A DNA stretch of 64,000 bases, taken from CALCKU01 sp964607445 (lineage in GTDB: Bacteria > Pseudomonadota > Alphaproteobacteria > Caulobacterales > Maricaulaceae). The position numbers and the translations under genes are program-made. Positions 24,124 to 33,293 of this stretch are shown one piece after another (the first letter of the stretch is position 1; each line of letters begins with the position of its first letter). The stretch lies in assembly GCA_964607445.1 (NCBI GenBank), contig CAZSKN010000015.1, positions 1-64,000 on the forward strand, written 5' to 3'. Under the pieces are notes generated by a model. That model ran no database searches, was not told the DNA's origin, and saw only the letters and a program-made list of their open reading frames with translations.

Positions 24124-24915
24124 TTATAATTTTTTCATGAACCGCAGAGGTGGGCATTTCAAGCCGTCCTCATCTGCGCAGCGTTTAAACGAAAACATCA
24201 TTATATCAGCCCGCCCGACTAAATGCGAAAACGGCACAAATCCCGGCCCGCTATCTGCACGGCTATCGACCGAATTATCGCGATTATCGCCCATCATAAA
24301 GAGCATGTCTTCGGGCACTATAAAATCTTCCGTATTATCAAGATAACCGTCATCGGTTTGCTCATATATAAAATGTTTTTCAGCTTCACCGGGCCATTGC
24401 TCGCTATATTTATCCACCCCGACTACGCGTCCTAAATGCTCTCTGTATAAAAAGGCCTCGATGGGCTCCCGGTCAATCATGCGATCATTCAAGATAATTC
24501 GTCCGCCACTCACCTTGATCTTATCCCCCGGCAAGCCAATAAGGCGCTTAATCATAACGATCCCGCTTTTTGGATTTCTAAACACAACCACATCGCCGCG
24601 TTTTGGCTGGCTAAAGAAAATTCTTTCATCGCCAAGCGGGAGTTTATGCAAGCCAAAGGGGATAGAATGACGGGAATAGCCATACGCATATTTGGACACA
24701 TAAAGATGATCTCCCACTTCTAATGTCGGCTGCATAGACTCAGATGGAATTTTATAATGCCCCCAAAACACGGTCATAAATACAAACATAAAAGCGAAAA
24801 ATCCGACAAAGAATTTAAACTCAGCCAATAGACGCTGCGCTAAAGATAGCGGGGCGTCATTTTCTGTCTCATCTTGAGAGTCATTGACGGATGAAGATGT
24901 AGCGTTTTTAGACAT
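24124..24915 (-). CDS. lepB: Signal peptidase I
   Basis: The 263-residue inner-membrane protease has a charged cytoplasmic N-terminus, one membrane segment (about 34-52), the nucleophile S60 in IPSESMQPTL, the general base K123 in VMIKRLIGLPGDKI, and the box GDNRDNSVDSR. It removes signal peptides from exported proteins, which in this window include the T2SS secretin and the glycine-zipper proteins. A two-cysteine segment (RCADEDGLKCPP) lies at the C-terminus, as in several alphaproteobacterial LepB proteins. Confidence 0.96.
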   Translation of the reverse strand: MSKNATSSSVNDSQDETENDAPLSLAQRLLAEFKFFVGFFAFMFVFMTVFWGHYKIPSESMQPTLEVGDHLYVSKYAYGYSRHSIPFGLHKLPLGDERIFFSQPKRGDVVVFRNPKSGIVMIKRLIGLPGDKIKVSGGRIILNDRMIDREPIEAFLYREHLGRVVGVDKYSEQWPGEAEKHFIYEQTDDGYLDNTEDFIVPEDMLFMMGDNRDNSVDSRADSGPGFVPFSHLVGRADIMMFSFKRCADEDGLKCPPLRFMKKL

Positions 24916-25025
24916 AAACCTGCAATGGAAGCATGTAGACCAACAATCAACCCCTTAGCGTAAAAATGACAACAATTTTAACAATTAACATTGGCACATA
25001 TACGCACATACGCCTATAGATACCC

Positions 25026-25631
25026 ATGTTCTATCGGTCATTATTGTTCATCTGCACCCTGTTTCTTTTTGCTTGCGCGACCCCGCCGTCAATTGCCCCC
25101 ATATCGGCTCTTAAAGGCAATTATAAGCTAGACCCCACCCATGCTAGCGTTACGTGGTCATTATCACATGCTGGGCTTTCCAACTATACGGCGCGGTTTG
25201 ATGAAATTTCCGGCCAACTCGATTTTAACCCGGACGCCCCCCAAACCAGCCTAGTCAACATAACCATTAACCCACAATCTGTGTCCACAGGCCTACCAAA
25301 ATTTGACGACACACTCGCCTTTGACAGCCAATATTTCGACGCCCGAACCTATCCCGAAATCAGGTTTGTATCCGAGACACTTACCCTCACAGGGGACAAT
25401 ACTGCCACGATGACCGGCACGTTAACCTTGAAAGGCATCAGCAAAGCCGTGACACTTGATGTCACCTATAACGGCGCCGGATCCTCTTTTGGGAATCCCG
25501 GAAAAACATTAGGGTTTTCAGCGCAAGGACATATTTTACGTTCGGAATTTAATATGGGACATTTGAAAAACTTTGGCATAGGAGACCGCGTAACCCTGCG
25601 CATAGAAACGGAATTTAATGAAGCCCGTTAA
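25026..25631 (+). CDS. YceI-family lipoprotein
   Basis: The 201-residue protein has a lipoprotein signal (LFLFACATP, acylated Cys at residue 17) followed by a YceI-type lipocalin-like barrel: YKLDPTHASVTWSLSHAGLSNYTARFDEISGQLDF at the start and LTLKGISKAVTLDVTYNG in the middle. YceI proteins bind isoprenoid or other amphiphilic ligands in the periplasm; here anchoring to a membrane is expected. It is divergent from lepB. Confidence 0.88.
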   Translation: MFYRSLLFICTLFLFACATPPSIAPISALKGNYKLDPTHASVTWSLSHAGLSNYTARFDEISGQLDFNPDAPQTSLVNITINPQSVSTGLPKFDDTLAFDSQYFDARTYPEIRFVSETLTLTGDNTATMTGTLTLKGISKAVTLDVTYNGAGSSFGNPGKTLGFSAQGHILRSEFNMGHLKNFGIGDRVTLRIETEFNEAR

Positions 25632-25699
25632 GATCTGGCACAACGGGATAGGCGCTAAATCTATAGCCATAGACCCAAAAAATCATGTAAACTAATCCT

Positions 25700-26380
25700 A
25701 TGACACGTCTATGTCCCGCCACACCACACGCTTATGCCGACGCCTTTCAAACCTTAAGGTCCGGCGGCCTTGTCGCCCTACCGACCGAGACCGTTTACGG
25801 ACTAGCGGCCCATGCGGCTGACCCTCTGGCCGTACAACGTATTTATGCCGTTAAAACAAGAGAGGCCGGAAAACCGCTCGCACTTTGTGTCGATAGTCTT
25901 GAAACCGCTCGCAAATATGGTGAATTTTCGTCCCTCGCGTGTGAATTGGCAGACACATTCTGGCCGGGCCCGCTATCACTCATTGTACCCGCCAAACCGA
26001 ATACACCCCTCGTAGCTGTCATTTATGGTCAAGACGAGCACGGCCCCACACTTTCACTCAGATGTCCGAAAATTGACTGGGCCCCCCATTGTAAAGACCT
26101 CCCTATTGTCTTAACCAGCGCCAATCTTTCCGGCGGCCCTAACCCGAAAACTGCGCAAGATGTTTTAAACGTACTTGCCGGAAATATAGATATGGTGATT
26201 GACAGCCCTGACCGCCCGCCCGAACACATGACCAAACGCCAAGCCGCGCGCTCTGGGCAAAGCCCCCGCTCTGGGCAAGCCTCAACCCTGTTATCTGTGA
26301 ACCAGCGGCGGGCGAAGATCTTACGCCCCGGCGCCTTAGAGGTGAAAGCGTTTGCGGCATTCGATATAGAGTGGGTATGA
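25700..26380 (+). CDS. L-threonylcarbamoyladenylate synthase (TsaC/Sua5/YrdC)
   Basis: The 226-residue protein has a YrdC domain with LPTETVYGLAAHA, the AVKTREAGKPLALCV segment and the SANLSGGPNPKTAQDV word. It makes threonylcarbamoyl-AMP for the t6A modification of tRNAs decoding ANN codons. It lacks the roughly 100-residue C-terminal Sua5 domain, so it is the short TsaC-like form. The stop overlaps the next start as ATGA. Confidence 0.9.
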   Translation: MTRLCPATPHAYADAFQTLRSGGLVALPTETVYGLAAHAADPLAVQRIYAVKTREAGKPLALCVDSLETARKYGEFSSLACELADTFWPGPLSLIVPAKPNTPLVAVIYGQDEHGPTLSLRCPKIDWAPHCKDLPIVLTSANLSGGPNPKTAQDVLNVLAGNIDMVIDSPDRPPEHMTKRQAARSGQSPRSGQASTLLSVNQRRAKILRPGALEVKAFAAFDIEWV

Positions 26381-27813
26381 AACAGCGCGATAAAATACGG
26401 CCCTTAACCTCGGCCCTACCATCTAATTTATGGACTCAGGACGCAGATATCATTGCGCCCTATATGGTAGAATGGCGAGAAAAATATCACGGCCACACCC
26501 CGTTGATGTTACGGCCGGAAACAACAGAACATGTCTCTGATATGGTTAAAATTTGCGCCGCGCATAATATCAAACTTGTCCCCCAAGGCGGAAATACGGG
26601 GTTAGTCGGCGGACAAACGCCGCAAGGTGAAGTTTTGATATCGCTAAACCGGATGACCGCAATCGATCCGGTAAACCCTATTGAAAATGCTGTCATTGCC
26701 CAAGCCGGGGCGACATTATTATCCGTGCAGAAAGCCGCAGATAAAGCCAATCGAAAATTTCCTCTCTCACTCGCCTCCGAAGGCAGTTGCACCATAGGCG
26801 GAAATTTGTCGACGAATGCCGGGGGCGTACATGTACTTAAATACGGGACAAGCAAAGATCTCGTCTTTGGCGTCGAGGCCGTTCTGGCCAATGGTGAGAT
26901 ATATAACGGGCTTACCAGCCTACGCAAAGATAATACAGGTTATGACCTTAGCCGCCTGTTTCTTGGCGCTGAAGGTACGCTTGGCATTATCACAAAAGCC
27001 AGCTTGAAGCTTTTTCCCAAACCCGCCCATATCCAACGTGTTATGGTCGGATTGGATAGTCCTTTAAAGGCTTTGGAATTGTTAGAGCTGTGCCGGGACG
27101 GTGATCATTTGGCCATGTTCGAGGTTCTTCCCCATATCGGGTTAAACGCTGTTATCCAGAACATTCCGAACCAACGCGACCCCTTTTTAAACCCCCATCC
27201 ATGGTATGCGCTGATTGACTGGGAGGTGGACACAGAACACCAAGCTTATAATTTAGCCGAAAGCAAGCTGTCCAAAGCCATGGCACTGGATATCATTCGC
27301 GATAGTGTCATCGCGCAATCTCAAAATCAGGCCGCAGCCTTACTGGGTTTAAGAGAGAATATGTCGGCGGGGCAAAAATTTCTAGGCGGATCAATCAAGT
27401 TTGATATTACCGTGCCGCTCTCAGATATTCCCGCCTTTTTAACGCGCGCAGATGCCGCCGTTGGCGCACTGATTCCGGGGGCGCGCCCTGTCGCATTCGG
27501 GCATTTCGGCGATGGGAATATCCACTATAATATCGCCCAACCCGTCCCAAATGCGCATCCACAGGCCTCACCCCCTTGCGCGCCTGATACCGCAGATAAA
27601 ACGGCGTTTCTGGAAAATTGGGATGCGGTTTCAAAGGTCATATTTGACGTCGTCGACGCCTTTAACGGTTCTATCTCTGCGGAACACGGCATTGGCATTA
27701 TGAAAAAGGATGATTTGGCCCGTCGATCAGACCCTGTTAAATTAGCCCTGCTCAAGGCCCTTAAATCCACGCTGGATCCGCAAAATATCATGAACCCGCG
27801 CGTTATGGTTTAA
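26377..27813 (+). CDS. FAD-linked oxidase (D-2-hydroxyacid dehydrogenase / GlcD-like)
   Basis: I take ATG 26377, which overlaps the previous stop (ATGA), as start; 478 residues. An FAD-binding PCMH domain contains VPQGGNTGLVGGQTP and SEGSCTIGGNLSTNAGG. The C-terminal oxidase domain has GHFGDGNIHYNI and EHGIGIMKK. This matches the D-lactate / D-2-hydroxyglutarate / glycolate dehydrogenase group, which oxidises a D-2-hydroxyacid to the 2-oxoacid. The exact substrate is not evident; D-2-hydroxyglutarate, made as a by-product of serine synthesis, is a common one in proteobacteria. Confidence 0.88.
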   Translation: MKQRDKIRPLTSALPSNLWTQDADIIAPYMVEWREKYHGHTPLMLRPETTEHVSDMVKICAAHNIKLVPQGGNTGLVGGQTPQGEVLISLNRMTAIDPVNPIENAVIAQAGATLLSVQKAADKANRKFPLSLASEGSCTIGGNLSTNAGGVHVLKYGTSKDLVFGVEAVLANGEIYNGLTSLRKDNTGYDLSRLFLGAEGTLGIITKASLKLFPKPAHIQRVMVGLDSPLKALELLELCRDGDHLAMFEVLPHIGLNAVIQNIPNQRDPFLNPHPWYALIDWEVDTEHQAYNLAESKLSKAMALDIIRDSVIAQSQNQAAALLGLRENMSAGQKFLGGSIKFDITVPLSDIPAFLTRADAAVGALIPGARPVAFGHFGDGNIHYNIAQPVPNAHPQASPPCAPDTADKTAFLENWDAVSKVIFDVVDAFNGSISAEHGIGIMKKDDLARRSDPVKLALLKALKSTLDPQNIMNPRVMV

Positions 27814-28058
27814 CCCCCTATCCAGAGCGGATCGAGTGACAAACAGCGTCATGAAAATGTTTCGAACCCGCATGAGCACGCCCGAGCGCCACAGCATTTT
27901 ACGAAAGTCGGGATATTTCCACTGGCTCATTAGCCCTCACACAGCTGTGATAACTATCGGGCTTGAAACCTGTGCAATAAAAGCTATGTTCGCCTGACCA
28001 AAACCCACGCATACGGGCCCGGATTGGCCGGGTCGATGTTAGGAGGAAAGGACACATA

Positions 28059-28844
28059 ATGCTCACACTGCTCTCCCCTGCCAAAAAGTTAAATTTTGAT
28101 CCGGTTACGACAAAACTGGAAATTACAACACCGCGCCTTGATAAAGATACGAAAATTCTGGCTAAAACGGCTAAAAAGCAAAGCGCGGACGATTTAAAAC
28201 GCCTTATGCACATTAGCGATAATCTGGCGAAACTTAACGCCGAACGTTTCAAGGCGTTTCATCTGGATGGTAAAAGTAATATCGCAAAACCTGCGGGATT
28301 AACATTTGACGGAGATGTATATTGGGGGTTGTCGGCAAAGACCTTATCTGACCATGATTTGGCTTATGCCCAAGATCATTTACGCATTTTATCAGGCCTG
28401 TACGGCGTGCTGCGCCCGTTGGATGCCATTCAAGCCTATCGTCTGGAAATGGGAACAAAAATGGAGAACCCGCGCGGAAATTCACTCTATGCTTTTTGGG
28501 GTGAACGTCTGTCTGATCTGCTAAACGCCGATCTTGAAAATCATGATGACCCTACGATTGTTAATTTAGCCTCGCATGAATATTTCAAAGCCGTCGATAA
28601 AAAAGCACTGGGTCAAACGATTATCAGCGCCAAATTTTTAAACGTCAAAGACGGTCAATCCCGCGCACTTATGTATTACGCAAAATTCGCGCGGGGCTTA
28701 ATGGCACGTTGGATAATAGAAAACCGTATTGACCGCGCAGACGGATTAAAGGACTTTAATCTGGAAGGGTATAGGTTAGACTCCGCGGCCTCATCGGATA
28801 GCGAATTGGTGTTTTCGCGCACGCAGCCGCCGCCAAAAAAATAA
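28059..28844 (+). CDS. yaaA: Peroxide-stress protein YaaA (DUF328 family)
   Basis: The 261-residue protein begins MLTLLSPAKKLNF, the family signature, and continues with the conserved SGLYGVLRPLD and YRLEMGTK words and VNLASHEYFKAVD. YaaA lowers intracellular free iron and protects DNA from peroxide damage in E. coli. It has a strong ribosome-binding site (AGGAGGA). A 245-bp gap upstream holds no convincing gene, apart from a 48-codon frame at about 27851. Confidence 0.93.
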   Translation: MLTLLSPAKKLNFDPVTTKLEITTPRLDKDTKILAKTAKKQSADDLKRLMHISDNLAKLNAERFKAFHLDGKSNIAKPAGLTFDGDVYWGLSAKTLSDHDLAYAQDHLRILSGLYGVLRPLDAIQAYRLEMGTKMENPRGNSLYAFWGERLSDLLNADLENHDDPTIVNLASHEYFKAVDKKALGQTIISAKFLNVKDGQSRALMYYAKFARGLMARWIIENRIDRADGLKDFNLEGYRLDSAASSDSELVFSRTQPPPKK

Positions 28845-28854
28845 TACGCCCCTC

Positions 28855-29818
28855 TTGAAACCTGAGCTGGAAAACCCGTGCCGCGCAACCAGATCTTTGG
28901 TATTTTCACTAACAGATTGGTGGATTATCGCGCATAAGAGTTTTGCCGAACTCGGTCAAGACAATGTCACAATTGTCTCGGCGGGAATCGCTTTTTTCTC
29001 AATGTTGGCTATTTTTCCAATGATCACGGCAGGTCTGTCTATTTAGGGGGTCTTCGCTGCCCCTCTTATTGCACAAGAACAGCTTTACGCTGTATCAGAC
29101 CTCTTTCCCCCAGACGTCTGGGAACTGATTAATGCGCAAGTGCAAGCCGTTATCAGCACGTCAAATAAAGCCATAGGCGTTAAAATTTTTATCGGTATTC
29201 TCGCGGCTCTTGGGCCTCGGGGGCCGCAATACGGGCCATGATGCGTGGGTTAAATATTGCCTATGGCGAGATTGACAACCGCAGTTTTCTAACCCGCTCC
29301 GGGCTCGCCGTCATCTTTACCCTCGGGGCCAGCTTAATGATGTTGATCTCATTGCTTGTAATTATCGGCGTTCCATCGCTCTTGACGGTCCTATAGCTGG
29401 AAAGATTAACCGCCAGCCTGACCAAAATACTACCGTGGGGCTTGCTGATTTTCGCTTTCGGGTTTGCGACGACTATTGTCTATCGTTACGGCCCCAGTCG
29501 GCGACCTGCAAAATTACGTTGGGTTATACCCGGTGTGGTCTTTTCAACTCTGTCTTGGTTGCTTTTGTCTATTGGCTTTTCAAAATTCGTCGCCGCCTTT
29601 GGAAGCTACAACAAAACCTATGGCAGTTTGGGCGCCATCATCGTCTTAATGATATGGCTTTGGCTCACCAATTGGGCGATCATTTTCGGGGCTGAAATCA
29701 ATGCTGAAATGGAACGCCATACGCGCCAAGAGACAACGCGCGGGCCTGACCGCCCTATTGGACAGGCGGCGCGGCCATGGCGGATTATATATCGGCCACA
29801 ATCTCTCACGGGCCCTGA
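28855..29818 (+). pseudogene. Broken YihY/BrkB-family membrane protein gene
   Basis: The reading of a YihY/BrkB-type inner-membrane protein is clear in pieces: ELGQDNVTIVSAGIAFFSMLAIFP at the start, ASGAAIRAMMRGLNIAYGEIDNRS in the middle, and IVYRYGPSRRPAKLRWVIPG and LMIWLWLTNWAIIFGAEINAE late. It is interrupted by TAG at 29044-29046, a one-base loss near 29207-29214 (a CTCTTGGG context where LWASG would need one more T), TAG at 29394-29396, and another one-base loss near 29757-29765. Four separate lesions make it a pseudogene, unless the assembly is unusually poor here. The end given is the stop in the restored last frame. Confidence 0.85.
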
Positions 29819-29840
29819 AAAACCTGACCCGCATGCCGGT

Positions 29841-30530
29841 CTATGCGGATATGGGGGCAATCAACTGCGCGCCTTGCGCACGGCCTGACCCTACCGCGCG
29901 GTCCACATCGTGATATTGCACATCATCGCTGCCGCATTTTTTAGCCATGATCTTATCGGCTGGCATGTTCCAATTTAACCAATTATCCCATTGGGTACGC
30001 GGCAATCTAACAGGCATGCGGTGATGAAGATGTTTTATCGGCCCTGTCGCAGATGTGGTTAAAATTGTACATGAGAGTAAAGTTATCCCTTCATCTACCC
30101 GCCACTGATCCCAAAGACCGGCAAAGGCCGTAATTTCCGCCCCGGCCTCGGAAATATAATAGGGGGTTTTGGGTTTTTCCACCCCTTCCCATTCAAACCA
30201 ACCATTTGCAGGTATCAGCGCACGACGGCGGCGATACGGTGTTCGAAAACTGGGTTTTTCCGACGCGGTTTCAACGCGCGCATTAAACAAAGGGCGGCCT
30301 TCCGGGGGATGTGTTTTCCAATGCGGGTGCAGGCCCCAGCGCATAGGGACAATTTTGCGTCTTTGCTGGCCGTCAAAAGCGACCACAGGCACGACCGCTC
30401 CGGGCGAGATATTATAATTTGGCGTCCAATCCCATAGCGGATTTCCAGAGCCGTCATTCTGCCCTGACTTCGCCATAAAACAGGCCGCAATTTCACCAAG
30501 AGGTTTATATAGAGCATAGCGTCCACACAT
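29841..30530 (-). CDS. SRAP (SOS-response-associated peptidase / HMCES-YedK) family protein
   Basis: The 229-residue protein begins MCGRYALY with the catalytic Cys2 exposed after Met removal. It has the conserved NARVETASEKPSFR segment, then ALIPANGWFEWEG with the active-site Glu, and a histidine region near HHRMPVRLP. YedK/HMCES proteins crosslink to abasic sites in single-stranded DNA and shield them. It is divergent from the Nudix gene and converges on the broken YihY gene. Confidence 0.93.
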   Translation of the reverse strand: MCGRYALYKPLGEIAACFMAKSGQNDGSGNPLWDWTPNYNISPGAVVPVVAFDGQQRRKIVPMRWGLHPHWKTHPPEGRPLFNARVETASEKPSFRTPYRRRRALIPANGWFEWEGVEKPKTPYYISEAGAEITAFAGLWDQWRVDEGITLLSCTILTTSATGPIKHLHHRMPVRLPRTQWDNWLNWNMPADKIMAKKCGSDDVQYHDVDRAVGSGRAQGAQLIAPISA

Positions 30531-30558
30531 AGATATGGTATAAAGGTCCTAGATCATA

Positions 30559-31011
30559 ATGGAAATAGTTTTGCCCGCGATAGACCCCAAAAAACCAGCG
30601 CCAGCGCCCCGTATAGACTGTGTGGGTATTATCTGTTTTCGCGGTGAAGATGTCTTACTCATCCAAAGAGGTACCGCGCCGCGCAAAGGCGAATGGTCCA
30701 TCCCGGGTGGACGCATTGAAGCCAATGAAACCCAGTATGAAGCGGCCTGTAGAGAGCTTTATGAGGAAACGGCAATTACTGCAAAACTCGGAAAAAAAGT
30801 CGCCATAGTTGACGCCGAATTTGAAGGTTTTTATTATAGATTACATGATTTCGTCGCCGAATGGGTTTCAGGTCGCCCCACGGCAGGCGACGATGCAGTG
30901 AAGGCAGAATTTGTCGCTCCCAAAGACCTCCCTACGCTAGGTATATGGCCACAGACACTTGATGTGATAGAGACGGCACGGATGTGTCTTGACGGAAAAC
31001 AAGCCGAATAG
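30559..31011 (+). CDS. Nudix hydrolase
   Basis: The 150-residue protein has a Nudix box starting GGRIEANETQYEAACRELYEETAI. The catalytic REL-x-EE part is intact, though the usual Gly near the box end is Ala. The N-terminal PRIDCVGIICFRGEDVLLIQRG and the size suggest an ADP-ribose-pyrophosphatase or nucleotide-sanitising type. It lies 28 bases from the divergent SRAP gene, so both may belong to DNA or nucleotide damage protection. Confidence 0.9.
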   Translation: MEIVLPAIDPKKPAPAPRIDCVGIICFRGEDVLLIQRGTAPRKGEWSIPGGRIEANETQYEAACRELYEETAITAKLGKKVAIVDAEFEGFYYRLHDFVAEWVSGRPTAGDDAVKAEFVAPKDLPTLGIWPQTLDVIETARMCLDGKQAE

Positions 31012-31051
31012 ATTTAAAATTCAGTAGGTATTTACGAAACACAGCTTATAT

Positions 31052-31546
31052 ATGACCCCGATGTTACGTTCTTTATTCAATATAGCCTGCTTATTTGCGC
31101 TCATGAGCGCGCCAATACTGGCTGGAGCACAAGCCTCTCATCCCGGTGACGCGAGGACAACGAAAGAAAAGGCTCGCGCGGAAAAAATTGCGGCGCAAAA
31201 AGCCCGCGAAGCCGCCGAAAGACGGGTAGAAGCCGATATGGTCACCATGAGCAGCCTTGTTGAAGCCTTGTCAAAAAACCTTGGACAAATGCATTATTTG
31301 CGTACGCTTTGCTTTGGCAATGACGATCAAAAATGGCGCTCACATGCCGGTAAAATGATGCGGATTGAAGCCCCGGACAATCTCTCGCGACGACGTGAAC
31401 TCATCCGGGCCTTTAACGCCGGTTATTATCAAGAACAATCCCGTCACGATAGCTGTTCTCAAGCTGTGTCCGTCGATGTCGCCGCTTTAGCAGAAAATGG
31501 GCGTCATATCGCGACCATGCTCGGGGATCCGTATCGCGAACGGTAA
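31052..31546 (+). CDS. TIGR02301-family periplasmic protein
   Basis: The 164-residue protein has a signal peptide ending at AGA-Q, an Ala/Lys/Glu/Arg-rich helix, and the family words LGQMHYLRTLCFG…WR and RRELIRAFNAGYYQEQSRHDSC. The two cysteines are probably disulfide-bonded. The family is confined mainly to alphaproteobacteria and has no known function. It follows the Nudix gene by 40 bases. Confidence 0.8.
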   Translation: MTPMLRSLFNIACLFALMSAPILAGAQASHPGDARTTKEKARAEKIAAQKAREAAERRVEADMVTMSSLVEALSKNLGQMHYLRTLCFGNDDQKWRSHAGKMMRIEAPDNLSRRRELIRAFNAGYYQEQSRHDSCSQAVSVDVAALAENGRHIATMLGDPYRER

Positions 31547-31679
31547 ATTATGATCAAACGGTGACGTCGAATTTTATGTGATTACGACTAGACGGCACGA
31601 ACATCCGAACTTAAACCCCAGTCAGGGCCGGATTTTATCTTGACCCTAGGACAGTATTTACCAAGGACTTCGCTAAGCC

Positions 31680-32105
31680 ATGAAAAAACTTAATCTATCC
31701 CTAGCGGTGGTTATAAGCAGCCTTATGAGCCCGTTGAGTTCTGCCCAGGTCAAAACCGCCTCTGCGCCCCCTCTAACATCGCCTGGCTTAACCTCACTCA
31801 TTGGGTCGGAATGGGGACCTGAAAACGGGTTTGACCAATTTGTACAATTTAAACAAGACGGAGAACTTTACGGCTTTGCCGGATGCAACTCATTTATTGG
31901 TAATTATTTGCAAACCCAGAACCGTTTAAGAATTACATCATTGACGACCACGCAAAAAGAATGCGCCGGGGTCATGGGTGCAGAGGCCGCGTTTATTGAC
32001 GGAATGAAAAACGCACATACGCTTAAAATTGACGGAATCATTATGAAAATATTCGACCCTGATAATATTTGGGTTCTGGGTCTTCGTCGCCGCGATATAG
32101 ACTAG
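31680..32105 (+). CDS. META-domain (HslJ-like) secreted protein
   Basis: The 141-residue protein has a signal peptide ending at SSA-Q and a META domain with FVQFKQDGELYGFAGCNSFIGNYLQTQNRLRI, a Cys in FAGCN and a second in QKECAG. HslJ-type proteins are envelope or heat-shock-related, with poorly known roles. It stands alone between TIGR02301 and pyrC. Confidence 0.85.
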   Translation: MKKLNLSLAVVISSLMSPLSSAQVKTASAPPLTSPGLTSLIGSEWGPENGFDQFVQFKQDGELYGFAGCNSFIGNYLQTQNRLRITSLTTTQKECAGVMGAEAAFIDGMKNAHTLKIDGIIMKIFDPDNIWVLGLRRRDID

Positions 32106-32197
32106 ATATATCACAAGACAAATTTAGAATTGCAACATATTGCCTTGAGCCTGTAAAACTTAAACCCTGATGTCGTCTACACCTGTTGCGTTTAAGA

Positions 32198-32225
32198 TTG
32201 TCACATTGCATATGTCTTTTATAAT
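32198..32225 (+). promoter_or_regulatory. Promoter of pyrC
   Basis: TTGTCA (32198-32203) and TATAAT (32220-32225) with a 16-bp spacer, leaving about 18 bases of leader before ATG 32250. Confidence 0.55.
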
Positions 32226-32249
32226 TACGCGTTCACAACACGAGATTTT

Positions 32250-33293
32250 ATGACAGACCGCCTTACCATACGCCGTCCTGATGACTGGCATGTACACTTG
32301 CGTGACGGGGATATGCTGGGGGCTGTCGTCAATTACACGGCGCAACAATTCGGGCGCGCCATTATTATGCCAAATTTAAACCCGCCCGTAACAACTGTAG
32401 CAACAGCCCGAGCCTATCGGGAGCGGATTATCGCCGCCGTCAATCCCGATCTTGATTTCACACCGCTCATGACCGGATATTTGACCGATGGATTTGACCC
32501 CGAAGAAATAACGCGCGGATATGAATGCGGTGTACTCACCGCCTGCAAGCTGTACCCGGCCAATGCGACGACAAATTCAGCGCTGGGCGTCACAGATATA
32601 AAAAACATTTACCGCGTTCTGGACGCCATGCAAAAATGTGGCATGCCATTATTAGTCCATGGTGAAGTTACACATGACAGCGTGGATATATTTGACCGGG
32701 AAGCCATTTTTATTGATGAGGTTTTAACGCAAATCGCCGCTGACTTTCCCGAACTCAAAACCGTATTTGAACATATCACCACGCAAGAGGCCGCGGATTA
32801 TGTAATGGAGAGTGGCCCGCATATCGGAGCCACGATTACACCCCATCATTTGGAAATAAACCGCAATGCAATATTTAAGGGGGGGATACGCCCACATATG
32901 TATTGTTTACCCATTGCGAAACGGGAAAAACACCGTTTGGCTCTCCGAAAAGCCGCGACCTCTGGCTCGCCAAAATTTTTCCTCGGTACAGACACGGCCC
33001 CGCATACAATTCATGCCAAAGAATCCGCGTGTGGATGCGCTGGTATTTTCAACGCCCCTTATGCTTTAGAAAGCTATGCCAAGGTATTTGAAGAAGACGA
33101 CGCTCTGGATAAATTAGAAGCCTTCGCATCAGAACATGGCCCGCGCTTTTACGGCTTGCCACTCAATACAAAGAATATTGTTTTAGAAAAACGCGCCTCT
33201 GCCGTACCTGAAACACTCCCGATACTAGACACAACGATCATACCATTTCATGCGGGCGAGACGCTGACATGGACGTTTGCGGGGTGGGCCTGA
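32250..33293 (+). CDS. pyrC: Dihydroorotase
   Basis: The 347-residue zinc amidohydrolase has DDWHVHLRDGDML for the first metal histidines, CKLYPANATTNSALGV with the carboxylated bridging lysine, VHGEV and the TITPHHLEINRNA histidine, and GTDTAPH near the end. It is the class II (E. coli-type) enzyme for pyrimidine synthesis, converting carbamoyl-aspartate to dihydroorotate. The stop overlaps the ygfZ start by one base (TGATG). Confidence 0.97.
   Translation: MTDRLTIRRPDDWHVHLRDGDMLGAVVNYTAQQFGRAIIMPNLNPPVTTVATARAYRERIIAAVNPDLDFTPLMTGYLTDGFDPEEITRGYECGVLTACKLYPANATTNSALGVTDIKNIYRVLDAMQKCGMPLLVHGEVTHDSVDIFDREAIFIDEVLTQIAADFPELKTVFEHITTQEAADYVMESGPHIGATITPHHLEINRNAIFKGGIRPHMYCLPIAKREKHRLALRKAATSGSPKFFLGTDTAPHTIHAKESACGCAGIFNAPYALESYAKVFEEDDALDKLEAFASEHGPRFYGLPLNTKNIVLEKRASAVPETLPILDTTIIPFHAGETLTWTFAGWA

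Noticed and set aside
27742..27930. 62-codon minus-strand frame and a 48-codon plus-strand frame near 27851, upstream of yaaA
   Set aside because: Both overlap other genes or lack start signals, and neither shows recognisable sequence.
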